A stretch of 48,204 bases of DNA from Candidatus Poribacteria bacterium (GTDB taxonomy: Bacteria > Poribacteria > WGA-4E > PCPOR2b), in assembly GCA_022826645.1 (NCBI GenBank), contig JAJDUM010000041.1:1-48204 (forward strand). Direction: 5' to 3'. Numbering within the stretch: the stretch's first letter is position 1; the number at the start of each line of letters is the position of its first letter. The translations under genes were made by a program, and so were the position numbers. Below the pieces are notes generated by a model, which saw only the letters and a list, made by a program, of their open reading frames with translations, was not told the DNA's origin and searched no databases. This document shows positions 25,051-33,209 of the stretch, in pieces.

Positions 25051-25095
25051 TATTTTGTGGCAGGGCGTACATCTGAGATGAAGAAGGGAACATAC

Positions 25096-26715
25096 ATGCA
25101 GAAAAAAGTATCGTGGTCATATGGTAAGGCGGGGGTGGCTATCTTGCTCCTAGCGCTGCTGACGATTCTATACGTGACATCTGCTGGGGCGCAAAAAAAC
25201 CAAGAGCCGTCCGTCCTCGACAAAGCTAACGCGACGATTGGCGCGGTTTTCTTTTTTGATATCGCCTTTGGTGCTATTCAGATTGATGAGGTCAACCGAG
25301 ATGGAAATCCGGTGCTGGACGCATCTGGCAATCCCCAGAAAAAGGTTGTTAGTCTTCCTTTTCTTATTGTTGTCCTCATCCTCGGCGCAATCTTTTTTAC
25401 GCTCTGGTATCGCTGGATCAACGTGCGGGGATTGAAGCACTCTCTCAACGTCATCCAAGGGAAGTACGATAATCCAGAGGATACCGGGGAAATCTCCCAT
25501 TTCCGTGCCCTGACAAGCGCGTTATCTGCAACGGTTGGTCTCGGCAACATTGCGGGCGTCGCGATTGCTATTCAGTTAGGCGGTCCAGGCGCTGTTTTTT
25601 GGATGCTTATCGCAGCGGTATTTGGGATGACTGCAAAGTTCAGTAGTTGTACCTTATCCCAACTGTATCGGCAGACAAATGCAGATGGTAGCATCTCCGG
25701 CGGTCCCATGTACTACATTGATATCGGTTTGAAGCAGATAGGGGGAGGCTGGGCACCCTTGGGGAAGGTGCTAGCAATCATGTACGCACTGATGGTCATG
25801 GGAGGTTCCATCGGTGTCGGCAATATGTTTCAGGTCAATCAGACAGCCGAGGCATTTCGGAGTACTTTTGGACTTTCAGCAGGCGCGAACTGGATCATCG
25901 GTATTGTAATAGCAATTTTGGTGGGCGCAGTGATTATCGGTGGAATTAAACGAATTGGCGCAGCAACCTCTAAAATTGTACCTGCCATGTGTGGTTTATA
26001 TGTGTGTGTTTCGATTCTAATAATTTTGATGAACTTTACCAAAATCCCAGAAGCCATCGGTCTTATCTTTAGCATGGCTTTCACAGGTAATGCTTTCTAC
26101 GGCGGATTTTTTGGCGTACTAGTCTGGGGTATCAAACGCGCATCTTTTTCAAATGAAGCAGGGATCGGTAGTGCTGCTATTGCCCACGCAGCAGCAAAGA
26201 CAGAAGAACCTGTTCGAGAAGGTATCGTGGCGATGGTTGGTCCCTTCATTGATACTATCATCGTTTGTTTGATGACGGCGATGGTAGTCATCATTACGGG
26301 TGCATGGAATGATCCCAGCCTATCGCAGTCTGATGGCGTTACACTAACGACAACGGCGTTTGAAAGCGCCATAGGTTGGTTCCCGTTAATCCTTACCGTC
26401 AGTATAGGGCTGTTTGCCTATTCCACAATGATTTCTTGGGCTTACTACGGCGAACGGGGTTGGATCTACCTGCTCGACCATTTCGGTGGCGCGGGCCTAA
26501 AAACTGTTATCGTTTTCAGAATTATTTTTATCCTTTTTGTTATCGTTGGTGCAGTCAATAAATTGGATGCGGTCTTAGACTTTTCGGATGCGATGGTTCT
26601 CGGTATGGCCTTTCCGAATATTATTGGTAGTATTATCCTCGCACCACGGGTACTAGAAAAAGTCAGGGACTATTGGAACCGGTACCAATCGGGCGAAATG
26701 GAACCGGTTGAATGA
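25096..26715 (+). CDS. AGCS-family sodium:amino-acid (alanine/glycine) symporter
   Basis: A 539-residue inner-membrane transporter that should import alanine or glycine with sodium. After an unusually long N-terminal part (a signal-like hydrophobic stretch at about 11-32, then a polar region to about 90), the AGCS core appears: LKHSLNVIQGKYDNPEDTGEI in short segments, ALSATVGLGNIAGVAIAI (substrate and sodium site), AVFGMTAKFSSCTL, SISGGPMYYI and FSNEAGIGSAAIAHAAAKT. The ATG at 25096 has GAAGAAGGGAA upstream; longer in-frame starts fall in the terminator hairpin. The extra N-terminal region is longer than in most relatives. It is the second amino-acid importer preceded by the repeated hairpin element. 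Confidence 0.9.
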   Translation: MQKKVSWSYGKAGVAILLLALLTILYVTSAGAQKNQEPSVLDKANATIGAVFFFDIAFGAIQIDEVNRDGNPVLDASGNPQKKVVSLPFLIVVLILGAIFFTLWYRWINVRGLKHSLNVIQGKYDNPEDTGEISHFRALTSALSATVGLGNIAGVAIAIQLGGPGAVFWMLIAAVFGMTAKFSSCTLSQLYRQTNADGSISGGPMYYIDIGLKQIGGGWAPLGKVLAIMYALMVMGGSIGVGNMFQVNQTAEAFRSTFGLSAGANWIIGIVIAILVGAVIIGGIKRIGAATSKIVPAMCGLYVCVSILIILMNFTKIPEAIGLIFSMAFTGNAFYGGFFGVLVWGIKRASFSNEAGIGSAAIAHAAAKTEEPVREGIVAMVGPFIDTIIVCLMTAMVVIITGAWNDPSLSQSDGVTLTTTAFESAIGWFPLILTVSIGLFAYSTMISWAYYGERGWIYLLDHFGGAGLKTVIVFRIIFILFVIVGAVNKLDAVLDFSDAMVLGMAFPNIIGSIILAPRVLEKVRDYWNRYQSGEMEPVE

Positions 26716-26750
26716 AGGGTACCAGTTCAAGGATGTGACGCTTTCCCGTA

Positions 26751-26794
26751 GCCCAAGATTCTTGAGTGAATGAATCAACCTTAGGATCTTGGGC
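26751..26794. repeat. Inverted repeat between convergent genes
   Basis: GCCCAAGAT (26751-26759) and ATCTTGGGC (26786-26794) form a perfect 9-bp stem with a 26-base loop. No T-run follows on either strand, so it is not a typical rho-independent terminator. It may still stabilise transcript ends for the convergent symporter and oxidoreductase genes. Confidence 0.5.
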
Positions 26795-26823
26795 GACAAC
26801 AAGGGACACATAACAATCAAAGT

Positions 26824-27921
26824 TTAGCTGGATAGGAGCGGTAACTGTACCGGCTGCCCTGTTTCATAGCACTGTAAAGCCGCGAAAGCGATTTCGTGCG
26901 TTTTAATCGCGTCCTCCAGATTGCAGTGTGATTCTCTATCGCTCAAAATGCAATCGACAAAGTGATCCATCTGCCCTTGGAACGGGTGGTGCGTAACATC
27001 AGCACTGTCCGGCATGATGGCAGGTATCTCGACCCACCCATTTTGTCCGGGATATTTATGTGACCAGATCCGATTATCTTTAATCGATCCGCGATTGCCA
27101 AAAATTTCAAGTGGAAACGTGTAGGGCATGATACAGCCGTAATTGACGGAGACCTTGCCCAAGACACCGTTGGCAAACTTAACAAGGCAGATTTCAAAAT
27201 CGTCATATTCCAGAGGTGGTGCTTCTTGCCATTGAGAGGTGAAGTAGTCATACTCCTCAGAACGCCCTTTGCGATAGCCACCGGAATAAGCAAATACCTC
27301 GACGGGATCGGCAGCTTCATATTCACCTTTCGCAGCAAACCAACGAAGTGAATCAGCTGCGTGGCATCCTCCCGTGATCATGGCACTCACACCTGTTGAT
27401 TTCTTTCGGGCATCTTCGTAACCTGTCCACCAACTAGCAATGTCGTGCTGGTAGTCTGTCTCCACAAAATAGGGATCGCCGATGGCATTATCAGCGATCA
27501 TTGCCTTCAGCGTCTCAAAGAGAGGATTCCAACGCAAGACAAAACTGGCTATTGTTTTCACCCCTGCGGCTCGGACCGCATCGCGCATCGCCTTGATCTC
27601 CTCAAGGCTGTTGGCAATTGGCTTTTCAATAACAACATGCCTCCCGCTCTCCGTCGCAGCAATTGTGTTTTCTGCGTGTAAGTATTGAGGTGTGCAGACG
27701 GAAACAATTTCTACACCATCATGCTTGAGGGCTTGTTCGTAATCATCATAAAGCCCGACCCCCTCCAATCCTGACTCGGCTGCACGGGCTTGGCAGCTTG
27801 TCAATTTTCGGCTGGAAATCGCAACTACCTCTGTATGAGGGTTCGCTTCAAACGCTTTGATATGCTGCGTCGAAACCCAACCCGCTCCATGTACCAACAC
27901 ACCCAACTTTTTCTCGGTCAT
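26824..27921 (-). CDS. Gfo/Idh/MocA-family oxidoreductase
   Basis: A 365-residue NAD(P)-dependent dehydrogenase of the inositol/glucose-fructose type. The Rossmann loop is GAGWVS (12-17), EKPIA follows at 99-103, and the likely catalytic H187 lies in GGCHAADSLRW. The C-terminal half is a beta-sheet substrate domain. Such enzymes oxidise or reduce sugars, cyclitols and sugar acids. The substrate is unknown. GGAGGGAG precedes the ATG and a promoter lies at 27957-27985. The SelA-like gene is divergent, with both promoters in the shared 270-bp gap, so a common pathway for sugar-acid use is possible. Confidence 0.92.
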   Translation of the reverse strand: MTEKKLGVLVHGAGWVSTQHIKAFEANPHTEVVAISSRKLTSCQARAAESGLEGVGLYDDYEQALKHDGVEIVSVCTPQYLHAENTIAATESGRHVVIEKPIANSLEEIKAMRDAVRAAGVKTIASFVLRWNPLFETLKAMIADNAIGDPYFVETDYQHDIASWWTGYEDARKKSTGVSAMITGGCHAADSLRWFAAKGEYEAADPVEVFAYSGGYRKGRSEEYDYFTSQWQEAPPLEYDDFEICLVKFANGVLGKVSVNYGCIMPYTFPLEIFGNRGSIKDNRIWSHKYPGQNGWVEIPAIMPDSADVTHHPFQGQMDHFVDCILSDRESHCNLEDAIKTHEIAFAALQCYETGQPVQLPLLSS

Positions 27922-27956
27922 CCTATCTCCCTCCCTCCGGTGTATGGTTAGACAAT

Positions 27957-27985
27957 AGCATAAATCAGTCCTTCCACTAAGTCAA
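27957..27985 (-). promoter_or_regulatory. Promoter of the Gfo/Idh/MocA gene
   Basis: On the minus strand, TTGACT (27985-27980) and TATGCT (27962-27957) are 17 bases apart, about 40 bases before the ATG. Confidence 0.5.
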
Positions 27986-28050
27986 CTCCTTTTCTGAATT
28001 AGCTGTCCTGTTCCCCCACGCCCTACCCCCGCGCAAACCGAACTTTCGTG

Positions 28051-28078
28051 TTGACACCTGTTAGAGGATGGTTATAAT
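28051..28078 (+). promoter_or_regulatory. Promoter of the SelA-like gene
   Basis: TTGACA (28051-28056) and TATAAT (28073-28078) are consensus hexamers 16 bases apart. The leader to the ATG at 28196 is about 110 bases. Confidence 0.75.
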
Positions 28079-28195
28079 CAGATCTATTATGTCAAATTGA
28101 CTTGTACGCAAAAAAGCTCCGGGAAAATCATAGACAGTTAGCAATTTGCAATATGAACCGCTGAACCACATACCCGAATACGAGGGAGGGAACAG

Positions 28196-29476
28196 ATGCA
28201 TTACTCCACCATAGAACAGGTAGGACAAGGACCAGATCATAACTTCGATACTAACGCCTATACTCGTCTGGGTGTAAGACCGTTCATCAATGCCAACCTT
28301 CCGTTCACGTTTCTGAGCGCAACAGTAGTGTGGCCAGAGGTGCGTCGGGCGATGGACGAGGCAGCGCACTACATGGTTGATGTGGTCGAATTACAGAGAG
28401 CGGTAGGTAGGCGTTTATCAGAGATTTCAGGTGCGGAATCCGGTTTGATCTCGTCAGGCGCTGCAGCTTCCATGGCACTAGCAACAGCAGCATGCATCGC
28501 GGGCACCGATCCCGAGAAAATTTGGCAACTACCCGACACCACCGGACTCAAGGATCAGGTTATCATGTGGGGTGGGCGTAGTATTTTCGACAGTGCCTTA
28601 CGCCTGGCAGGAGGCAAACCGGTGGTGGTTACCTCACTGGACGCGCTGCAGCGCTCCATTAACGATGAGACCGCCATGCTTTGCACTGGATACCCCGCCG
28701 ATTCCAACCCGGCGGATCCACCCCCTCTGGCCGAGATGGTATCGATATGTAAATCAGCGGGCATACCCGTTTTTGTGGACGCGGCCGGCGGCATTCCACC
28801 CATTGATAATATCCGGAGGTATGCGCGTATGGGTGTAGACCTCTATGGATTTAGTGGAGGTAAGGGGTTGCGCGGTCCTCAAGCCAGTGGGCTATTACTC
28901 GGACGGCAGGAACTCATTAACGCGGCACTGGCTAATGCGACACCAGTGGAAGGCGCGATATGTCGTGCGATGAAGGTTGGCAAAGAAGAAATCATGGGGT
29001 GCATGGCGGCACTTGAAAAGTGGCTGACCATCGATCTTGATGCACTGTATCAGGAACAAACCAAGACATTGGAGCAAATCGCATCGTTTTTGAAGCCCGT
29101 ACCCGGTGTCGAAACAGAGATTGAAGTCCGCACCGGTAGCAATCGCTTTATGCAATTAGCTGTGGACTGGGACGAAGAAGTTCTGGGACTAACCGTAGAC
29201 GAGTGCGGCAAGGAGTTGCGCGAAGGCGACCCACCTATATCAGTGCTATGTGATTACAACCCTTATGTAACTCGAGTGGGCGAATTCTCGGCGGCGCCGT
29301 CTCTCGATGGAAAATCTACCAAGAGCCAGAGGACTCCACTAACGGTCTTCTCTCTCAGTCTTCAACCCGGTGAAGAACAGATTGTTGGCAGGAGACTTCG
29401 CGATGTTCTTATGGCGGCACTTAACCGCAATGTATCACTAAAATGTACAGATGAAGGTGTTACTGCTCAACAATAG
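28196..29476 (+). CDS. SelA/DgaE-like PLP-dependent enzyme
   Basis: A 426-residue fold-type I PLP enzyme of the SelA-like group. NPADPPPLAEM precedes D195 in VFVDAAGG, which should contact the PLP ring nitrogen. The PLP lysine is K223 in FSGGKGLRGPQASG. The SGAAASMALATAA segment (88-98) should bind the cofactor phosphate. No selB, selC or selD gene accompanies it, so a role in selenocysteine synthesis is unlikely. Relatives such as D-glucosaminate-6-phosphate ammonia lyase (DgaE) and similar sugar-acid or amino-acid lyases are more probable. It has its own promoter and a GAGGGAGG ribosome binding site, and it diverges from a sugar-type oxidoreductase. Confidence 0.85.
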   Translation: MHYSTIEQVGQGPDHNFDTNAYTRLGVRPFINANLPFTFLSATVVWPEVRRAMDEAAHYMVDVVELQRAVGRRLSEISGAESGLISSGAAASMALATAACIAGTDPEKIWQLPDTTGLKDQVIMWGGRSIFDSALRLAGGKPVVVTSLDALQRSINDETAMLCTGYPADSNPADPPPLAEMVSICKSAGIPVFVDAAGGIPPIDNIRRYARMGVDLYGFSGGKGLRGPQASGLLLGRQELINAALANATPVEGAICRAMKVGKEEIMGCMAALEKWLTIDLDALYQEQTKTLEQIASFLKPVPGVETEIEVRTGSNRFMQLAVDWDEEVLGLTVDECGKELREGDPPISVLCDYNPYVTRVGEFSAAPSLDGKSTKSQRTPLTVFSLSLQPGEEQIVGRRLRDVLMAALNRNVSLKCTDEGVTAQQ

Positions 29477-29534
29477 ACGCGTGGGTTCACGAATCTACAT
29501 CTAACGGTGGCTAGCACGCAGTATGCGAAAAATC

Positions 29535-32288
29535 CTAACGCCGACGAATCGTGAGGTTTAAGGGTAAGAATAGTAGAACAGCACAGAATGCGATCAGCCA
29601 TTGCCACTCTTTAAAGAGTGGCGCAAAACCAAATATCTGTTGCGTTGTTGGAAAATAGACTACGGAGAGATGCAGCGCAATGCAAGCCAAAACAGTAAAA
29701 CATAGGGGAAGATTTGCCTTTATTCTTTGAAAGACGGACTCCCAGAAAAGGCGATGGCACTGGAAATTTGATATCAACAAACCCAAAATCAATGTTGTAC
29801 ACGTGGCCGTTTGCGCTGCAGCATGAGGGTTCTGCCGCGTTGCATCCGAACTCACCGAGATAAGAATAAAGCTAAAGATAGCCATTGATGCTATAACGAG
29901 GCTGCGCAGCAGCACATCGTGGAAATCAGCTCGCGAGAGAAAGGGAGGAATTTCTTGAGGTCTGCTATATCTGAAATCTCCACGGATGCCTTCATATCCC
30001 AAGCTCATTAATGGTATCAGATTGACGAGCAGATGAATCCAAAACAGCTGCAGCAAATTTAAAGGCATAGGTAGGTCGCGCAATTGCGGAAAAAAGAAAC
30101 CTATATACGGTAGGATGAATCCGATGATGAGAGTGATAACCTGCGTAAGTACACAAGAGAGCAGCCAACGCATTGAACTTCTCAAATTGATATAGGATTC
30201 ACGGACCTGACGCAAGAGATCTGCAATAACACTAAAACCCTCTTTAAGCACCACACACCCCGCTCGATGTTGAACAATATGAGATGAGCGAACAGCGGAA
30301 GCAAAACTGACATCTGCCAGTCGCATCGACCGTAGATCCAGCGGCGATTTTCCCCAAAATCCAACAACATAGCCAAGGCGTTTTAGATGTTGCACCAAAT
30401 CCTGTTTCTGTTCGGTGGAAGGACGACAATATACCAGCAGGCGATTTACAATAGATTCATAGTGCTCGTTAGTGAACCCGGCCAGGTCCTCTTGTGTAAC
30501 AACACCGTGTTTATCCTGAACGATAGCGAGTTCTTTGGCAATATCCAGAGCGGCGTTTCTATCTCTCTCGGTTAGTGTGACAATTTTAAGGCCCGCATCA
30601 AGACTAGATTGGATAATCTCTCGTGAACCAGGATACTCCTGCTCCATAAAAGTAATGAAGCCCAAAAAGGTCATGTTGTGTTGCGTTTCCTCCGTGGAGG
30701 GTAGAGTGTTTAAATTTCGATACGCAACAGCACGAGCGCGAGTTTTGCTGTTTGACAGATATTCAATTGCCTGCTGTATCACCTGTTTCTGGTCAAAACT
30801 CATGTAGTTAGCAGTACCGTCCAGTTGAACGCGATGACAGATTGGCAGAATTGACTCCGCCTCTCCAAACATCAGCTTCAAGAATCTTCCATCCTGCAGT
30901 GCAAAAACAACCGTTTCGTATGGCCGTTCCGATGTTTGAGCCTGCTCATCAATCTTGGTGAAAGTCGCATTGTAACGTTCCAAGTCGAATCCAATTCTTT
31001 CAGCGATTTCGTTTAGTGTAGTGCTAATGCTTGTTTCTGTTACACTCGAAGTTTCCTCTGGACCGTTTGGACGTGTATCACCGACGCAGCGACTCGCGAG
31101 TAGGATCAGTAGTGGGAACTCCTGAGGCACCCCTGAATCCAATGGCGCTGCTGCAATTACATCTTCGCTGATACCCTCCGCCATCTGCTCATCATGGGAT
31201 TTCAACCAGGTTTCCCAAATTTCCTGATCGACGAGATTATCATTGACAAAAATGTGCGAAACCCTCGTCTCCTCTGTCATAAAGTTGCCTACTTCATCGA
31301 CACAAACTGCCGTGAGTTTGCTCAATCTTTCCAGATTTACAAGATTGCGAATCGCAATACCCGTCTGTAAGATTCTATAAGCGTGCTGAGACAGAATAGT
31401 CCGACTTGTCGACGCGATTCCTTCAGGAATTGCTGCTACGATAAAACCAAAGCCGAGAAATAGAAGTTCACTCCAGTGAGCACTCTTATCTTGAAACAGA
31501 AACGCCACGGTAACTGCTATTACCGCTAATACTGCCCCAGCAATGCGGAAATAATCGTAAAAAAAGCTCATTTGTACTTCTGCTTCAGGATCCAGATCAA
31601 CGATCGCAGTCGCACGTTGGGTAGATTTGCTTATTTCCACTTGATTTCCGGTTTTGACAACAATTGCCCGAGCTTCCCCTTCAAGAACATACGTCCCTGC
31701 AAAGATCATATTACCTTGCTTGTCAGGTGGTAAGTTCGGCGTCGAGATATCTTCATCTGTTTTGTGCGTGTACGTTGTCGTGCCAAACACAGGCGCCTCA
31801 TCAACAACCAGACCATCGGCCTCTACAATACGCGCATCAGCGGGAATGTAGTCTCCTTCCTTCAGGAGTAATAAATCTCCCGGGACAATAGCCACAGGGG
31901 GGAGTGTGACAACACGTTCGTCCCGAATAGCAGATACACTGACTTCTAAGAAAGTTCTAATAGACCGGAGTTGATAGTGTGCCTTCCCAACTTGAATAAA
32001 TCGCCAAAGGACATGAAAACAGAGAATGGCTGAGAACACCAAAATTTCATGAATCGCGCGCTGGATATAGAAAAGAGTGCAGATAACGATAAACAGGAGG
32101 ATAACGGTTAGATTAGAAAATTGTTTCAGCAGGAGGGAAAAGAGAGATTCTTCATGGGATTGTAGTGTTTCGTTGTTCCCATATTTGGCACGCTGCGCTG
32201 CCGCTTCTTCACTACTTAACCCGCGTTCAAGATCTGTTTTGAACTCATGTAGAAGGTGTGGAATTTTTTGGGAATACCAATTAGACAT
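29535..32288 (-). CDS. P-type ATPase homologue with degenerate catalytic motifs
   Basis: A 917-residue protein collinear with P2-type (Ca2+/Na+-like) cation ATPases: a Cation_ATPase_N-like start (HLLHEFKTDLERGLSSEEAA), two membrane hairpins, an actuator domain, P and N domains, and about six C-terminal spans after RESYINLRSSMRWLLSC. The catalytic residues are mostly gone. The phosphorylation motif DKTGTLT reads DEVGNFM (331-337). The actuator TGES reads FGTT (168-171). The P-domain TGD reads TER (573-575) and GDGxND reads GKSPLD (646-651). The KGAPE segment reads FGEAE (474-478), and PEGLP in M4 reads PEGIA (288-292). Only D331 remains at the phosphorylation site. The frame is intact over 917 codons, arguing for a selected non-pumping role. 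Its ribosome binding site is weak. A terminator separates it from rpmA. Confidence 0.88.
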   Translation of the reverse strand: MSNWYSQKIPHLLHEFKTDLERGLSSEEAAAQRAKYGNNETLQSHEESLFSLLLKQFSNLTVILLFIVICTLFYIQRAIHEILVFSAILCFHVLWRFIQVGKAHYQLRSIRTFLEVSVSAIRDERVVTLPPVAIVPGDLLLLKEGDYIPADARIVEADGLVVDEAPVFGTTTYTHKTDEDISTPNLPPDKQGNMIFAGTYVLEGEARAIVVKTGNQVEISKSTQRATAIVDLDPEAEVQMSFFYDYFRIAGAVLAVIAVTVAFLFQDKSAHWSELLFLGFGFIVAAIPEGIASTSRTILSQHAYRILQTGIAIRNLVNLERLSKLTAVCVDEVGNFMTEETRVSHIFVNDNLVDQEIWETWLKSHDEQMAEGISEDVIAAAPLDSGVPQEFPLLILLASRCVGDTRPNGPEETSSVTETSISTTLNEIAERIGFDLERYNATFTKIDEQAQTSERPYETVVFALQDGRFLKLMFGEAESILPICHRVQLDGTANYMSFDQKQVIQQAIEYLSNSKTRARAVAYRNLNTLPSTEETQHNMTFLGFITFMEQEYPGSREIIQSSLDAGLKIVTLTERDRNAALDIAKELAIVQDKHGVVTQEDLAGFTNEHYESIVNRLLVYCRPSTEQKQDLVQHLKRLGYVVGFWGKSPLDLRSMRLADVSFASAVRSSHIVQHRAGCVVLKEGFSVIADLLRQVRESYINLRSSMRWLLSCVLTQVITLIIGFILPYIGFFFPQLRDLPMPLNLLQLFWIHLLVNLIPLMSLGYEGIRGDFRYSRPQEIPPFLSRADFHDVLLRSLVIASMAIFSFILISVSSDATRQNPHAAAQTATCTTLILGLLISNFQCHRLFWESVFQRIKANLPLCFTVLACIALHLSVVYFPTTQQIFGFAPLFKEWQWLIAFCAVLLFLPLNLTIRRR

Positions 32289-32438
32289 AGTTCGATTTCT
32301 TTGCTGAGAATTTCGAAACGGATAGAAAATAGAACGACCAGTGAAAATTCGAGAGATGAAATAGGACGTTTCCTATAACATTAGTTCCGCCCTACGGCCA
32401 AGCTCATGTTTTATGTCTAAGCGTATATGCAAAAATAT

Positions 32439-32468
32439 AAAAAAAAGCCCCGCTTAATGACGAGGCTT
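32439..32468 (-). terminator. Terminator of the rng-rplU-rpmA unit
   Basis: On the minus strand, AAGCCTCG (32468-32461) pairs with CGGGGCTT (32452-32445), with one G-U pair. A run of T residues follows. It lies about 30 bp after the rpmA stop. Confidence 0.85.
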
Positions 32469-32498
32469 TAATTTTAACATATTTGATGGTATGCACGG

Positions 32499-32765
32499 CT
32501 AAAAATCGGGACGCTCTGGATAGACGCTAACCTTTCTCCGGAACTTATCTTTCCGCTCAAACCACACGTACCCATCAATTTGTGAAAATAGCGTGTAGTC
32601 GTTTCCAACCCCAACGTTTCGTCCCGCGTGGATGTGTGTTCCACGCTGCCTAACGAGAATGCTTCCTGCGGTCACAGCACTTCCGGCGAACTGCTTGACA
32701 CCAAGCCGTTTGCCGATACTGTCTCGACCGTTACTAGTACTTCCGCCGCCTTTTTTATGAGCCAT
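32499..32765 (-). CDS. rpmA: 50S ribosomal protein L27
   Basis: An 88-residue L27 with the signature [16 protein letters not shown] at the N-terminus and [24 protein letters not shown] and VSVYP downstream. The N-terminal tail reaches the peptidyl-transferase centre in the ribosome. The ATG at 32765 is preceded by AGGAGG. A longer in-frame start inside rplU is ruled out by family similarity. It overlaps the end of rplU by 11 bp, indicating coupled translation. Confidence 0.97.
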   Translation of the reverse strand: MAHKKGGGSTSNGRDSIGKRLGVKQFAGSAVTAGSILVRQRGTHIHAGRNVGVGNDYTLFSQIDGYVWFERKDKFRRKVSVYPERPDF

Positions 32766-33108
32766 TTTGAGTTTCCTCCTCAGATGCGTTATTTCCGTCT
32801 CGTATTTCAGTAATACGCAAGCGGGTGAATTGCTGCCGATGTCCAAGTTTTCGTTTATAACCTTTGCGCCTTTTCGACTTAAAAACAACCAATTTTTTGT
32901 TTTTAGCCTGTTGCACAACTTCGGCGATGACAGCGGCATTCTCGATATATGGTGTCCCAACTTCCACCTTACCTGTACCATCACCTATAACCAATATTTC
33001 TGATAGAGTTATTTCTTCACCGACAGGCGTATCTAGCTTCTCAATGTCAATTAACGTATCCACCTGAACACGATGTTGTTTCCCACCTGAGGCAAATACA
33101 GCATACAT
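32755..33108 (-). CDS. rplU: 50S ribosomal protein L21
   Basis: A 117-residue L21 that binds 23S rRNA. It begins [15 protein letters not shown] and has the family's basic motif [17 protein letters not shown] (76-92) and the C-terminal [10 protein letters not shown] short acidic tail (about 103-117, with repeated E and N residues) extends past the usual end. AAGGAG lies about 8 bases before the ATG. It follows rng by about 100 bp and overlaps rpmA. Confidence 0.97.
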   Translation of the reverse strand: MYAVFASGGKQHRVQVDTLIDIEKLDTPVGEEITLSEILVIGDGTGKVEVGTPYIENAAVIAEVVQQAKNKKLVVFKSKRRKGYKRKLGHRQQFTRLRITEIRDGNNASEEETQNGS

Positions 33109-33209
33109 CTTTCTTTCTCCTTAAAAAATCTGTGACGTGTTTGCCTCTCCTGCGCAGCAGGCAAAGACCTAAGTAAAAAGTATACCAAAGATTCCCACAA
33201 CAGTCAACC

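Noticed and set aside
26751..26794. Perfect 9-bp inverted repeat as a rho-independent terminator
   Set aside because: The loop is long and no T-run follows on either strand, so I list it only as an inverted repeat.
28061..28369. A 102-codon minus-strand frame opposite the SelA-like start
   Set aside because: It lies across a consensus promoter and the start of a well-supported gene, and has no family similarity.
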